From Cerrena zonata (Eukaryota > Basidiomycota > Agaricomycetes > Polyporales > Cerrenaceae), in the NCBI GenBank assembly GCA_038087015.1, contig JASBNA010000086.1, positions 62,001 to 126,000 of the forward strand: a DNA stretch of 64,000 bases, written 5' to 3'. The number at the start of each line of letters is the position of its first letter. Position 1 is the stretch's first letter. Of this stretch, positions 41,455 through 52,912 are shown in pieces. The notes beneath the pieces were generated by a model. That model was not told the DNA's origin. It was given only the letters and a program-made list of their open reading frames with translations, and searched no databases. The position numbers and the translations under genes are program-made.

Positions 41455-42672
41455 CTAGTATAACATATTCATGTTCTTTTTCTGTTTCTTTGACTTGCTG
41501 CTCTTCTCTATCATTCCGGATCTTGTAGGTTTACTAGGTTTGGAAGCGGTCAGGTTGTTCGTGATGTAGCCAGATCGATTAGGCTGATGCAGAGACTTTT
41601 GATTTGGGCCGGAAGGAAATGCGTATTTGGTAGGGTTACTGTAATTTTTTTGGGAGTTATTTCTATTATTTGAATGATCAAGGTATCCTGACCTTGAAGG
41701 ATTTGGTTGTTGTTTATTGTAACCATTACCAAACCCGTTATTATAATCATAACGATTATTATTATTATAATTGTAATCGCGAGAACGTTTACCATAATTG
41801 CGAGGTTCAGGTTGGATCTTATTATTGTTTTGGTATAATCTAATTGGAGGTGGTCCATTATAAGATTTAAAATCAGAATGATGATTTCTTTTCGATTCTT
41901 TAATTCTTCTGAAGTATAAATCTCTTAAATGACGGGGTAAGTTATCACCAGTGAACGCACTCCCACATGAGTTTGGCACTCTCGAGCTTCTCATTTGCGG
42001 GCATTCATCTCCATAATGAGTATTATCACCACAGTTATAACAATAAATGATTGGTAATACCGTACTATTTTGTTCTTCTATTGAGGTAGGTAATGTAATA
42101 TATGATCTCCAAATTGTGGGACAAGTGTCATCGCCATGACTGAAGCTATCACAGGCTTTACAGTATTGCTTTTTCTTAACCTTGTTAGTACAGTTAACTG
42201 CAATATGGCCCTTTAATCCACATCTGGAACATATCATAGTAGTTGGACATTGAGTTTCGTAATGATCCCCAACAACACCACATTTATGACACACAACCGT
42301 TTTACATTTCAGTCTGATATGCCCTCTTCTATGACAGTTCCCACATAACGGTCCTAAGCTTTGTAAATTATTAATTGTAGTTCCAGAACTTGGATCAGTA
42401 ACCCCAAAATATCTTCCTTCTCCCCTTAATTCAATCAACTCGTCGGCGTTATCATTCACTTGGTCCAACGAAAGCGACGTCACCTCATTAGGGTTGCTGT
42501 TTTCGTCCTTATTCTCCTTTTTGTTCTTTTCTTTATCTTCTAGCTTACTAGGTTTGTTCGGGAGATGAGATGAGCCGTTGCTGGCTCCTCCGCCGGGACG
42601 GTACGAGTCGTACTCTTGGTTCGACACATTCATGGGCAGCGTGTCCTCCACAAAGGGTAGTATATCTGACAT
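41455..42672 (-). CDS. TRAMP-complex zinc-knuckle protein (Air1/Air2)
   Basis: Air proteins bind RNA and Trf4/5 in the TRAMP complex, which tags nuclear RNAs with short poly(A) for the exosome. The 405-residue protein has five CCHC knuckles between about residues 109 and 225: CGNCHRRGHIRLKC, CHKCGVVGDHYETQC, CSRCGLKGHIAVNC, CKACDSFSHGDDTC and CYNCGDNTHYGDEC, the number found in yeast Air1/Air2. The region after the last knuckle (SSRVPNSCGSAFTGDNLPRH) also matches. The tail is asparagine/tyrosine-rich, ending in KSSKSKKQKKNMNMLY. Only one Air gene is seen, so Air1 versus Air2 is not decided. Confidence 0.92.
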   Translation of the reverse strand: MSDILPFVEDTLPMNVSNQEYDSYRPGGGASNGSSHLPNKPSKLEDKEKNKKENKDENSNPNEVTSLSLDQVNDNADELIELRGEGRYFGVTDPSSGTTINNLQSLGPLCGNCHRRGHIRLKCKTVVCHKCGVVGDHYETQCPTTMICSRCGLKGHIAVNCTNKVKKKQYCKACDSFSHGDDTCPTIWRSYITLPTSIEEQNSTVLPIIYCYNCGDNTHYGDECPQMRSSRVPNSCGSAFTGDNLPRHLRDLYFRRIKESKRNHHSDFKSYNGPPPIRLYQNNNKIQPEPRNYGKRSRDYNYNNNNRYDYNNGFGNGYNKQQPNPSRSGYLDHSNNRNNSQKNYSNPTKYAFPSGPNQKSLHQPNRSGYITNNLTASKPSKPTRSGMIEKSSKSKKQKKNMNMLY

Positions 42673-43150
42673 TTTCTATTCGTCAACCCGTTCTTCTGTT
42701 AGCTTATTCTTCTTTGTAAAGCTGCTAAGTTCTTAACTGAAAAAGCATCGAAAGAAAAAAAAAACAAAAAGAAAAAATAGTAAACACAAACCCGTACACC
42801 TTTATGGTTAACCCACTACCCACTAGTTAAGCATACTTAAGCTGTCGTATAGAATATCTTATAGTGATAACTTATAGAGTATGTTATAGAATATGTTATA
42901 GTGGTAAGTTATACTCATAAGCTATGGGATAACCTCAGCACAATGGCATTGGTTGTTTTAGTTAATTGTATACACCCATGCACCACGAGTATTTGGTAAG
43001 GGACTAAACTACAACTGATAAGCCCTGACTAGGACCGACCCTGACCCAGCAGTTGGATACAAAAGAGAAGATATATTTTTAAGTAAGGGATTTTGTAAGA
43101 AGAAGAAGAAAGCGTTCACTCATGTGGAATTGAATGTTAGAATGTAGGAC
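42673..43150. other. Intergenic region with ATTATAG-like repeats (478 bp)
   Basis: AIR promoter side and TVP18 trailer. At 42848-42925 variants of TATNTTATAGNAT recur (GAATATCTTATAG, AGTATGTTATAG, GAATATGTTATAG, GGTAAGTTATAC). No gene is seen. Confidence 0.5.
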
Positions 43151-43662
43151 TTATAAAACATTTCTGACAACATGTTCACCGACTTGACCTTGTATGGAGT
43201 CACTGGGACCGGCAACTTGGAAAGAGGATTTCATGTATTCTTGATGTTTAACCGCAGCCAATAAGTAACAGGCACTGGCCAATAAGAAGAACACGGCCAC
43301 CACAATCAAACTGGTTGCTTGAATGGTCAAACTCAACCACTGAATCACACTCATTAAAAGATAGAATCCACAACGAGGCCAGTTTTCGTCAAAGTTACGA
43401 ATAAACTCGGTGAATTTATCAGTCAATGGACAAATCTTCAATAAAAATGGAATTTCAACGAAAACAACAATTAATCCTTGTACAATACATATAATTGAGA
43501 AGATAATCACAAGCGAGCGTGGAAGATATTGGCAACCCCCAAAGCTATACATAAAAAGATGGTTAATAACCCAATCCATTGGCCATAAAGTGAAAAGTTC
43601 TTTTTCTTAAAATCTGACAGAAGTCCTCCAAAAACATTGGACATAACTGATTGGAAATTCAT
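43151..43662 (-). CDS. TVP18: Golgi membrane protein Tvp18, one frameshift
   Basis: A Tlg2-vesicle/late-Golgi membrane protein of the Tvp18/calcium-channel-flower family, role unclear. The C-terminal part (IIFSIICIVQGLIVVFVEIP, CPLTDKFTEFIRNFDENWPR, LAAVKHQEYM) matches Tvp18. The N-terminus lies in another frame from ATG at 43660-43662: MNFQSVMSNVFGGL, KKKNFSLYGQWIGLLTIFLC, IALGVANIFHA. One base is missing near 43521, where HA should join SLVIIF. Joined length is 170 residues (yeast 167). A CTG at 43618-43620 aligns with the second Ser of the yeast GISS segment, in line with CTG read as Ser. Confidence 0.9.
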
Positions 43663-43918
43663 GGCAATCTTTTCTGTTTGTATTTGTTCAATCGACTATT
43701 CAATTGATATCCAATTGCTTAATTGTCAATAGGTTTATCGTGGTAAACGTGTAAACAAAAGTTATTAACTTTAAAACAAGCAAAAAAACAAAATTCCTCC
43801 TGATCGTTTTTTATGTCTTTTAATTTTTGTTAATGCCACTAACAAATTATAAAAAACGCTAACAAAAAAATTTTCAGGGAAGAGATTTTGCAAGCATTAG
43901 CGATAGATTAATAGAAAT

Positions 43919-45163
43919 ATGGGAAGAGAAACCGTGGTGGCACTTGTCGGGAAGCCGTCGAGTGGGAAGAGTACCACCTTGAACTCGTTGACTTCTGCAC
44001 AGGCGAAAGTTGGGGCATTTCCCTTCACTACAATTGAGCCAAATAAGGCTAGTGGATTTCTTGAAGTTGAATGTGCTTGTTCAAGATTTGGTAAATCTGA
44101 ATCCTGTAAACCTAATTACGGGTACTGTCGAGGAGGGAAACGAGGAGTGCCAATCATGTTATTAGACGTTGCTGGATTGGTTCCTAATGCTCATTTAGGT
44201 CGAGGTTTGGGTAATAAATTTTTAAGTGATCTAACCGAAGCAGATTGTTTAATTCATATTGTTGATGTGAGTGGTACCACTGACGCTGAAGGGAAAGCTA
44301 CAAGAGGGTATGATCCTCTCAACGATATAGAATGGTTACAAGACGAAATATTCCATTGGATTTTGGGGAATTTAATGGAAAAATGGGGGTCAGTAGTAAG
44401 ACGTCATACTTCAACTAAATCAAGTACTTTAGAAACTTTAAGACAACAATTGGGTGGTTATAACGCTAATAAAGAATTGATTGCTCGTGCCTTGGACTTG
44501 GTAAACCCTTTACCGCCTTTACAAGAATGGGATAATGCCAAAATCGAAGAAGTGGTCCGTGCTTTTATGGATGTTAAATTTCCGACCGTATTATCCTTAA
44601 ATAAAATGGATCATCCTGATTCAGATAAAAACGTTAGTAAAATCATCTTGAAACATCCAAAACTGAGATGTGTCTTAACTTCTTCCATAACTGAAGTTTT
44701 CTTAAGAAAATTAGCCAGTCAAAATTATATAAAATATGACCTGGGTACCGAATTCATAGATACAATCGATGATTTGGGTCCAGAAAGTGGTCTTAAACCT
44801 TTGGATGATAAAATCCGTAACAGAATTGAAAACATCCGGGATTTGGTTCTCTATCGTTTTGGTTCAACCGGTTTGGTTCAACTTTTACAAGAAGCTGCTA
44901 ATTTACTAGACTTGGTTCCTGTTTATCCAGTAAGAAATATTAATACCTTCACCGGCGGGTCAGGTGAATACGTTTTCCGTGATTGCGTCTTGATAAAAAA
45001 GGGTACTCCCGTCATTTCAGTCGCCCGTAAGATCATGGGTGAAGTAACCATTGCTTCTATTGAAGGGGTTGGTGGAACCAGAGTCGGTGAAGAGGATACC
45101 GTTGATGTTGGCAAAAACGATATATTAAGTTTCAAAATCGTCCCTGGTGGTGGTGCCCATTAG
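43919..45163 (+). CDS. Obg-like GTPase with TGS domain (YGR210C type)
   Basis: A translation-factor-class GTPase close to yeast YGR210C and archaeal Obg-like proteins; its role is not established. The 414-residue protein has the G1 loop GKPSSGKST at about residue 11, [11 protein letters not shown] (switch I), [16 protein letters not shown] (G3, DxAG), LNKMD (G4) and a C-terminal TGS region ending [20 protein letters not shown]. The cysteine-rich insert ECACSRFG...[16 protein letters not shown] is typical of this branch and separates it from Ola1. ATG at 43919. It is divergent from TVP18. Confidence 0.9.
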   Translation: MGRETVVALVGKPSSGKSTTLNSLTSAQAKVGAFPFTTIEPNKASGFLEVECACSRFGKSESCKPNYGYCRGGKRGVPIMLLDVAGLVPNAHLGRGLGNKFLSDLTEADCLIHIVDVSGTTDAEGKATRGYDPLNDIEWLQDEIFHWILGNLMEKWGSVVRRHTSTKSSTLETLRQQLGGYNANKELIARALDLVNPLPPLQEWDNAKIEEVVRAFMDVKFPTVLSLNKMDHPDSDKNVSKIILKHPKLRCVLTSSITEVFLRKLASQNYIKYDLGTEFIDTIDDLGPESGLKPLDDKIRNRIENIRDLVLYRFGSTGLVQLLQEAANLLDLVPVYPVRNINTFTGGSGEYVFRDCVLIKKGTPVISVARKIMGEVTIASIEGVGGTRVGEEDTVDVGKNDILSFKIVPGGGAH

Positions 45164-45683
45164 TCTTGTAGTTTATAGAAGTTGTATATAATGTATTTTT
45201 ACGAATTATTCCCTCTGTAGAACTCCTTCCACGTCGTCAATTCACCTACCGTTGTTACCAACAATAACCACCCCTTTTTGACCTTTTTCATCCTTCGTCC
45301 AGCTTTCCATATAAAAAGACGTCTTCCGGCATTCTATTCAAAACTCACATTTCATTTTCCATCCTCTGAATACAGTTTATAGTCAATATACATTTCGTAG
45401 GTGTATTTATATAAGTTTGATCTGCTTTGGTCCCTGAAAAACTGAAGAAGGAACGAACAAAAAAAAAAAAAAATCAAAAAAAGGATAAAATCAAAACAAC
45501 TTCTTGCGATAACACACCCATCTTTAGTATCTTTTCATATTGCAAGAACCCCTTTATTGACCCAGGTATTACGTTAGACTGAAAGCTGGACTAGTGAGCC
45601 AACCCGCTGTGATTGTTTTTTTGTTTTTCTTTTCATTATATATACTTATAGTTGGGCGCTAAAACACGAAAATCCATTGAATA
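45164..45683. other. Intergenic region (520 bp)
   Basis: Promoter of the J-protein gene. A TATATATAC lies at about 45638 and an A tract at 45460-45473. I see no clear heat-shock element. No gene is seen. Confidence 0.45.
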
Positions 45684-47660
45684 ATGCCATTGGCGGGTAA
45701 AGACCATTATAGTATATTGGGGCTTCACCCCAATGCTTCTGATGAAGAAATCAAAAAATCGTTTAAGAAGTTGGCGGTGAAGTATCATCCTGATAAAACT
45801 GATGATAAATCCCATCATGAACTCTTTCTCAAAATCAACCAAGCGTATGAAATATTGAAGTCTTCAGATACCCGTACCCGGTATGACGAAGAGAATGGAT
45901 TTAAATCGAAGCATTCGCCGGTGAACAAAGCATATAATTATGCTCAGCATTTTGCTACCAGCTTTGCCCCTAGAAACCCATTCAAATATGGTGGTGGTGG
46001 TGCTAGTTATTACGAATTTTATCGCTCTACAAGAAGGTATTCTGATGGATTAGATTCTGAATCGCGAGAGGAAGAGCTATTAAGAGAATTGGAGAAGAAA
46101 AGAGAAAAAGAACGGTTAGCTGCTGCCGCTGCTGCAAGAGCAGCTAGAGAACGAGTCGAACGTGAACAGAGAAGAATGGCTAAAGAAAAGAAGGAAAGAG
46201 AAGAGGCTGCTAGAAAACGGGAGAAAGAAGAACAAATGAGACAATTTTGTGAAAAGGAAGCAGAAAGACACGCCAATAAACTTAATGAAAAACTTAAACG
46301 TGAAGCTACAAGAAAACATTGGAATGATTCTTACCCTAATTACGAAACTAAGGACTTTGATGAGTTCGACCGTCAGTACCTTAGTTCGAAAGAAGCCAGA
46401 ATGCGGGAAAGAGCTAGGGCTAGAGAAAACCTATACGCTAATAGCATCCACGATGATCACGATAATGATGATGAAACCCCTAGCAGTGAAGGTGTTGATG
46501 AATCGAACCCTATCATTGTGGAAGATAAGTCTGATGATGAAAATGTTTCTGATGATGAGGAGAAATTCCAAAGATACCCTCCTTCAACACCCAACTATCC
46601 TTCTTCACCTCCAGCTTATCCGGAAGATGGTATAAACAACGAACATGATAATGATGATGCTAATTCATCGTCAGATTCTTATGCTTCGGCCTCTGCAGAC
46701 GTTTATCCGAGTCTTGAAAAGGAAAATCTATTTCAAGGAGAATCAAAGAATTCCCAAACTTTTGAGCAACACGCTCACTCTAATGAACCTCCTGGTACTT
46801 ATCTCAATATGGAAAATGTACAACGTCTTTTCAGTGATACCAGCATGAACCCTCGCCGTAATCACCGGTCTACTTTTTCCAGAAGATCAGTTAGTCCTAC
46901 AAGAAACCCCCGTCCTCAAAAATTTAGTAATATAAGATCCACTCCATTGAGTAAAACGTCGGAAAAATCAAGTACTTCCAAAACTAAAAGAATGAAAATA
47001 GATTCTCATTTTGATTACTCCGAGCTACGTCTGACGTTGAATGTTACTGACATCGGTAACGTAGACTTCCAAGATATTTATGAAAGTTTGCCTAAGGGAC
47101 CTTCAAATAGTAATCGTAAACTTAGTGAATCGGTAACCCAAGGAAACCCTAAGAGACCTAAAGTGGCAGAATATCTGGATGGCACGTCAAAAGCTGAAAC
47201 CTTATACACCCCCATCAATAAGAACGTTTATCAAGGTCACAATACTGAAACCGCCTCGCCACCTTTGAAATCCCGTAAAGTTCAATTGACAGAATCTGAT
47301 TTGAACTCGTCAATAAGTTCGTCATCCTTGAAATGCCCTCAACCCCCTCAAGTTCCTAATATATCCAGCTTGACCACAATGGCATGGAATCAATACGTTG
47401 CTTCGATGGCTGCCTACGATATACAATTCGCCCAATACAAACAACTCATCATCCAATACCAAACTGAAAGATTTCAAAAAGACCAAGCACTTCGTGATAT
47501 AATCAACTCCAATGAATCCGCCTTTATGATCCATCAGAATTGCCTTGCACGCGATTTGGACGTCATGACTGACTATACCTATGCTCTTCGTGCTTTTACT
47601 ACCAGCGTCCAGCAGTACAAGCAAAATTGCAGCTGGGTTGAGTATTCTCAAAAGAAGTAG
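45684..47660 (+). CDS. J-domain (DnaJ) protein, unassigned
   Basis: A 658-residue Hsp70 co-chaperone. The J domain is residues 7-70 (DHYSILGLHPNASDEEIKKS...) with the HPD tripeptide in KYHPDKTDDK. A Gly-rich, Phe-containing patch (FAPRNPFKYGGGGASYYEFY) follows. Residues 125-220 are a highly charged coiled coil with an alanine run (LAAAAAARAARERVEREQRR). The middle is acidic and then serine/proline-rich with an SPTRNPRPQKF segment. The C-terminal 100 residues form a separate helical domain (MAWNQYVASMAAYDIQFAQY, LARDLDVMTDYTYALRAFTT). No signal peptide, zinc finger or membrane segment is seen. The orthologue is not recognised; a nuclear or cytosolic specialised J-protein is likely. Confidence 0.85.
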   Translation: MPLAGKDHYSILGLHPNASDEEIKKSFKKLAVKYHPDKTDDKSHHELFLKINQAYEILKSSDTRTRYDEENGFKSKHSPVNKAYNYAQHFATSFAPRNPFKYGGGGASYYEFYRSTRRYSDGLDSESREEELLRELEKKREKERLAAAAAARAARERVEREQRRMAKEKKEREEAARKREKEEQMRQFCEKEAERHANKLNEKLKREATRKHWNDSYPNYETKDFDEFDRQYLSSKEARMRERARARENLYANSIHDDHDNDDETPSSEGVDESNPIIVEDKSDDENVSDDEEKFQRYPPSTPNYPSSPPAYPEDGINNEHDNDDANSSSDSYASASADVYPSLEKENLFQGESKNSQTFEQHAHSNEPPGTYLNMENVQRLFSDTSMNPRRNHRSTFSRRSVSPTRNPRPQKFSNIRSTPLSKTSEKSSTSKTKRMKIDSHFDYSELRLTLNVTDIGNVDFQDIYESLPKGPSNSNRKLSESVTQGNPKRPKVAEYLDGTSKAETLYTPINKNVYQGHNTETASPPLKSRKVQLTESDLNSSISSSSLKCPQPPQVPNISSLTTMAWNQYVASMAAYDIQFAQYKQLIIQYQTERFQKDQALRDIINSNESAFMIHQNCLARDLDVMTDYTYALRAFTTSVQQYKQNCSWVEYSQKK

Positions 47661-47963
47661 CTCAACCATGTATATTAGTTTTATTTCACTTTTTTCTGTA
47701 AATACCACTCAACTCTCGGTACTAGCTACCGGCTAATGCCTCTAATGATTACGACCTTTCCACTTATAACTAGTTCAACGGTGTAATATGTTCTTACTGT
47801 GAAAAACGTTTTTGCAGTTTATTTGCTTCGAGCTAAACCCTGGTGGGCGCGTCTTGATTGAAAAAAAAAAAAAAAAACATAAAAACGAATACGTTTCCAA
47901 AAAACCATTGAAGCTGAACTCATTTCACTGAAGAAGGACGCTTGAAGCAGGCATAGCAGCAAG
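47661..47963. other. Intergenic region (303 bp)
   Basis: MCD4 promoter, with an A tract at about 47863-47877 and GGGCGCGTC at 47844. No gene is seen. Confidence 0.4.
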
Positions 47964-50915
47964 ATGAATAGAAGCCGTCAGCTATTACTATTCGTGGGGT
48001 TGCTTTTCCATTTTTTCTATTTATGGTCAATCTTTGATATTTACTTTGTGCTGCCGCTTGTGCACGGTATGGACAACCATAAATCAACTGATTCACCACC
48101 GGCTAAGAGGCTTTTCCTTATAGTAGGAGATGGTTTAAGGGCTGATAAGACGTTCCAAAAGCTCCACCATCCTAGAACTGGAGAATATGGGTATTTGGCT
48201 CCCTATTTAAGAAGTTTGGTTGAAAAAGAAGCTACTTGGGGTATTTCAAATACTAGAATGCCTACTGAATCCAGACCGGGACATGTTGCCATGATTGCTG
48301 GGTTTTACGAGGATGTCAGTGCTGTTACTAAGGGATGGAAAGAGAATCCAGTAGATTTTGATTCGTTTTTCAATCAATCAACCCATACCTATTCATTTGG
48401 TTCCCCGGATATTTTACCAATGTTTGCATATGGAGATAATGTTGTTCCTGGAAGAATTGATGTTTGTATGTATGGACATGAATTCGAAGACTTTACCCAA
48501 AGCTCTATTGAATTGGATTCGTTTGTTTTCAATCACTTGTATGGGTTAATGGATGAGCTGAAATCAAATGATACTTTACGCGATGAATTACATCAAGATG
48601 GTAACGTTTTCTTTTTACATTTATTAGGTCCTGATACTGCTGGTCATGCTTATAGACCTTACTCAGCAGAATATTATGATAACATTCAGTACATTGACAA
48701 TCAATTATCCAAATTGATTCCAAAAATTCATGAATTTTTCGGTGACGAAGAAACTGCCTTTGTTTTCACTGCTGATCACGGTATGTCCGACTTTGGTTCA
48801 CACGGTGACGGTCACCCAGATAATACAAGAACTCCCTTGATTGCTTGGGGTGCTGGTGTGAATAAACCGGTTTCAGCTTCTGCAGAAGATAAAAAGGCTC
48901 AAGATCCTGTTCTTAGTGGTTATGAATCGACTTATTTTGATACCTGGGGATTTGACCATTTAGTAAGGAATGATGTTAATCAAGCAGATATTGCTTCTTT
49001 GATGGCATACTTAATTGGTGCTAATTATCCGGCTAATTCTGTTGGTGAATTACCCTTAAATTACATAAATGGTGATTCTATAACTAAAGTTAAGGCTTTG
49101 TACGAAAATGCTTTGGCCATTGTTGAACAATATTTAGTTAAAGAAAGTGAAGTTTATGATCACCAGTTTAAATTCAAACCATTTGATCCATTTATAAATA
49201 AACCAATTAAAGATTCTAAAAACCAAATCGAAGCTTTAATCTTCTCTTTAGAAAATCACCAAATTTCTGCCAAAGACAAAGAATATCAAATTTCAAAAGC
49301 CATTGAATTATCAGAACAGTTGATGAAAGGTGCCTTGGATGGTTTGACCTATTTACAAACCTATAACTGGTTGTTACTTAGAACTATAGTAACTTTTGGT
49401 TTCTTTGGTTGGATTATATTCTCTTTTAATCTCTTCTTAAAATTATTCATTTTGCATGATGTCCCTGAACAACCATTATCCAAACCTTTACTAGGCTTTT
49501 TCACGATTTTAGGTGGTTTGATTAATTACTTGTTGATTTACCAGGCTTCTCCCTTCAATTATTATATGTATGCAGCATTTCCGTTATTCTTCTGGTATAT
49601 TATATTAAACGAATTCAATATTTTAATTCGTGGTATTAATGAGTTTTTATATGGTATTTCAATTCCTACTCGTTTATTCATTTTGGCAAGTTTCCTTGGT
49701 ATGTATGAAGGGATTGTCTATGGTTTTTTCGAAAGGTTTATGTTCTCGATAATTTTTGTATTGGTTGGGTTATATCCGGTTGTTTTAAATAATCCTAACA
49801 TAAAATCACTCACCAAACTTTCTTGGTTTATTAGTTGTTCTGTTATGACTATTTTCACAAATTTGGATCCTATTAAAACTGAAAGTTTATGGCAAATCAA
49901 CACTGGTACAATCATTGCATTTTCTGTTGGGGTTTGGGGTAGTAAGAAAGTTTTTGCATCTAAAAAAGCCACTCCATCCTTTCAACAAATCCCTTATTAT
50001 CATCCAGTTGGCACTCTCTGTGGTGATGGTATACTGTACTAACGTATCGGTATTATCGTTACAAGCTAGAAATGGTTTACCATTGCATTCACAAGTTTTA
50101 GGATGGGTTACTTTTGTCATATCTGTTGTTGTCATACCAATCTTATATACTTTCCATCCTTCCAAAGATTACCAATTAAGACTTTTGATAATTTATTTGA
50201 CATTTATACCTACCTTTATCATTTTAACTATATCCGTTTGAATTGTTATTCTACGTTGGATTTTCACTTGTCTTATTACAATGGCTCAATATTGAACAAA
50301 GCCTAAAGTTTTCCAAACAAGAAATCTTAAAAGCTAAAGAATCACAGCATCGTTTACCAAAAGGATATTGGTTACAAGTCATTAGAATCACAATCATTGG
50401 ATTTTTCTTCTTACAGTATGCATTCTTTGGTACTGGTAACGTTTCATCTATTTCTTCGTTTTCTTTGGATTCTGTCTATAGATTGATTCCTATTTTTGAT
50501 CCTTTTTCGATGGGGGCACTTTTAATGTTGAAACTCCTCGTTCCATACTTGTTATTATCTACTTGTTTAGGGCATCATGAACTACCAATTAGAAATAAGA
50601 AAATTCACCATTTCTTCATTGATCATTTCAACTAGTGACTTTTTATCGTTAAACTTTTTCTTCTTAGTTAGAACCGAAGGTTCTTGGTTAGACATCGGGG
50701 TCTCCATTTCTAATTATGTGTTGGCCATCCTCTCCTCATTATTCATGTTAATTTTAGAACTCATAAGCTCGCTTGTCCTTCATGGAGTGGAATTCGAAGA
50801 AACCTTAGAAAGAGAAGATAATCTGGCTGTTACTTCTTCGGTCTCTGGCTCAAACTTCAATGATGATGACGCACCAATTAGTTCAAGAATTAGGAGGAGA
50901 ACTCAGAAGTCATAA
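47964..50915 (+). CDS. MCD4: GPI ethanolamine-phosphate transferase 1 (Mcd4), three frameshifts
   Basis: Mcd4 adds ethanolamine phosphate to the first mannose of GPI anchors in the ER lumen and is essential in yeast. The N-terminus ([19 protein letters not shown]) is a signal anchor. The phosphodiesterase domain follows: [72 protein letters not shown] multi-span PigN domain ends the protein. One extra base sits in each of three short homopolymers: near 49980 ([12 protein letters not shown] resumes), 50235 ([12 protein letters not shown]) and 50570 ([16 protein letters not shown]). Joined length is about 982. CTG at 48051 replaces the Ser of SPLVHGM, so CTG is probably Ser here. Confidence 0.96.
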
Positions 50916-51060
50916 TCAGTTAATCCTTCAAATACCTTTACTCCTGTCAATAATATAAAAACTATATATGAATATATAAATATATAAATATAATAGTATG
51001 TATAGTGTAGCGATAAACCCGTACATATTTTTTTCTTTTTGTTCGCTTTTTTAATGAAAA

Positions 51061-51067
51061 TGAGTCA
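51061..51067. promoter_or_regulatory. Gcn4-type site upstream of TRP3
   Basis: TGAGTCA, an exact TGASTCA general-amino-acid-control site, is 90 bp before the TRP3 ATG. Confidence 0.6.
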
Positions 51068-51156
51068 AAAAAATTTTTTGAAAATTATAAATCTGATCAA
51101 AGAACTAAAACTCCAGACTTCTAAGTAGTAGTTTAAGAAAAGCTTCTAGGGTGAAA

Positions 51157-52709
51157 ATGAGTGGCTCCAAAGACCAAGTGGTCAAAAAACATATTTTAAT
51201 GATAGACAATTATGACTCGTTTACCTGGAATTTATATCAATACTTGAACCAATCCAAATTATGTGAAAAAGTCGATGTATTCCGTAATGATAAGATTGAT
51301 ATTGAAACCATTGAAAGAGAGATAAACCCCGATATAATTTTCATTTCCCCTGGACCGGGTCATCCCAAAACCGACTCTGGTATATCCAGAGACCTCATAG
51401 AACATTATAAAGGGAAAAAACCAATTGTTGGTGTTTGTATGGGTCAACAATGTATATTCGAAGTTTTTGGAGGAGATGTCTCATATGCTGGTGAAATTGT
51501 TCATGGTAAGACTACTTCGATCAAGCACGATGGTAAAGGTATGTTTTATAACGTCCCACAATCGGTTGCAGTTACCAGATACCATTCTTTAGCAGGATCT
51601 TTGAAATCCTTACCAGATTGTTTAGAAGTTACTGCCACCACTGAAACCGCACCAGAAGTTATTATGGGAGTGAGACATAAGAAATATACCATTGAAGGGG
51701 TTCAGTTCCACCCAGAATCCATCTTAACTGAATCTGGTCAACTCATGATTGATAACTTATTATCTTTCAGTGCAGGTACCTGGGAAGAACATGAAAAAAT
51801 TCAGTTTCGAAACCAAAGGAAAATATCTTGACTAAAATCTATAGACAACGTATCGAAGACTATAAGATTATTGAAAATTTACCTGGTAAATCTTTTAGTA
51901 ATTTGAATACTTCTTTGTCATTAAATGTTGCTCCTCCATTAATAAATTTTTATGAAAGACTCTTACACACTTCTAAGACCTTGGATCAAACCATTATTCT
52001 CTCTGAGTTCAAACGTGCATCTCCTTCAAAAGGTGACATCAACACCGATGCCCACCCCGGTACCCAAGCTTCTACCTACGCTTCCTTTGGATGCTCCACC
52101 ATATCGGTATTAACTGAACCAAAATGGTTTAAAGGTTCCTTGGATGACTTATCATTGATTCGTAAAGTTATAGACTCTCCTGAAAATGCATCCAAAGACT
52201 ACAAAAGACCAGCTGTTTTAAGAAAAGAATTCATTTTCAATAAATATCAAATCTTAGAAGCTCGTTTGGCGGGTGCTGATACAGTTTTACTTATTGTGAA
52301 AATGTTAAAGGACTATCAATTATTACATGAATTATATGAGTACTCCTTATCTTTAGGCATGGTTCCATTGGTTGAAGTCAATGACTCTTCAGAATTAGAA
52401 GATGCGGTCAAATTAACTTACAAAAACGATACCAAAGAACCTCTTATTATCGGGGTCAATAACCGTAACTTAACCACCTTTGACGTTGACTTAAACACCA
52501 CCAGCTCCTTGGTCACCAAGGCAAAGAACAACAGTGGTAGAAAAGGTGACGTCTTGGTTCTTGCATTATCCGGAATCACCAGTGTTGATGATGTCAAGAA
52601 ATACAAATACGAAGACAACGTCGATGGTTTCTTGATCGGAGAAAGCTTGATGAGAGCCGAAGAAAAGGGTAAGGCCGGTGAATTCCTACATGCCTTGACC
52701 CACGCCTAA
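51157..52709 (+). CDS. TRP3: Anthranilate synthase glutaminase / indole-3-glycerol-phosphate synthase Trp3, one frameshift
   Basis: A bifunctional tryptophan enzyme: the glutamine amidotransferase part serves anthranilate synthase with Trp2, and the C-terminal part makes indole-3-glycerol phosphate. About 517 residues joined (yeast 484). Seen: [34 protein letters not shown] with the catalytic Cys, and [11 protein letters not shown] (catalytic His/Glu); then [62 protein letters not shown] and FLIGESLM of the IGPS barrel. The frame breaks in AAAA at 51823-51826; five A would join QRK to [10 protein letters not shown]. The start is ATG at 51157. Confidence 0.96.
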
Positions 52710-52828
52710 TCTCCTCCACATACTATACTATGTACATACTATCTAGACGTCTAATGTAATAAGTTTAACTCTACCGTTTTTTGCAATCATTTAATTATGG
52801 GTGCGTGCACTACTTTGCCTGGAAACGA

Positions 52829-52834
52829 ACGCGT
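52829..52834. promoter_or_regulatory. MluI cell-cycle box upstream of RFA3
   Basis: ACGCGT lies 79 bp before the RFA3 ATG. MCB sites bound by MBF drive G1/S expression of replication genes, including RFA genes in yeast. Use here is an inference. Confidence 0.6.
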
Positions 52835-52912
52835 CTCTGTTTTTTCAAAAAAAATTAAAAGAGAACCTTCAGTTGATCTTTGCAAACTGTATCAAGTTGA
52901 ATAGAAAGAGAA

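Noticed and set aside
46019..46319. Antisense ORFs in the J-protein coiled coil
   Set aside because: Serine/phenylalanine shadows of an E/K/R-rich helix.
47964..50915. Programmed ribosomal frameshifting as an explanation for the MCD4 and other breaks
   Set aside because: The shifts go both ways, occur at different sequences, and affect about a dozen unrelated genes. No slippery site with a downstream structure recurs. Sequence error is simpler.
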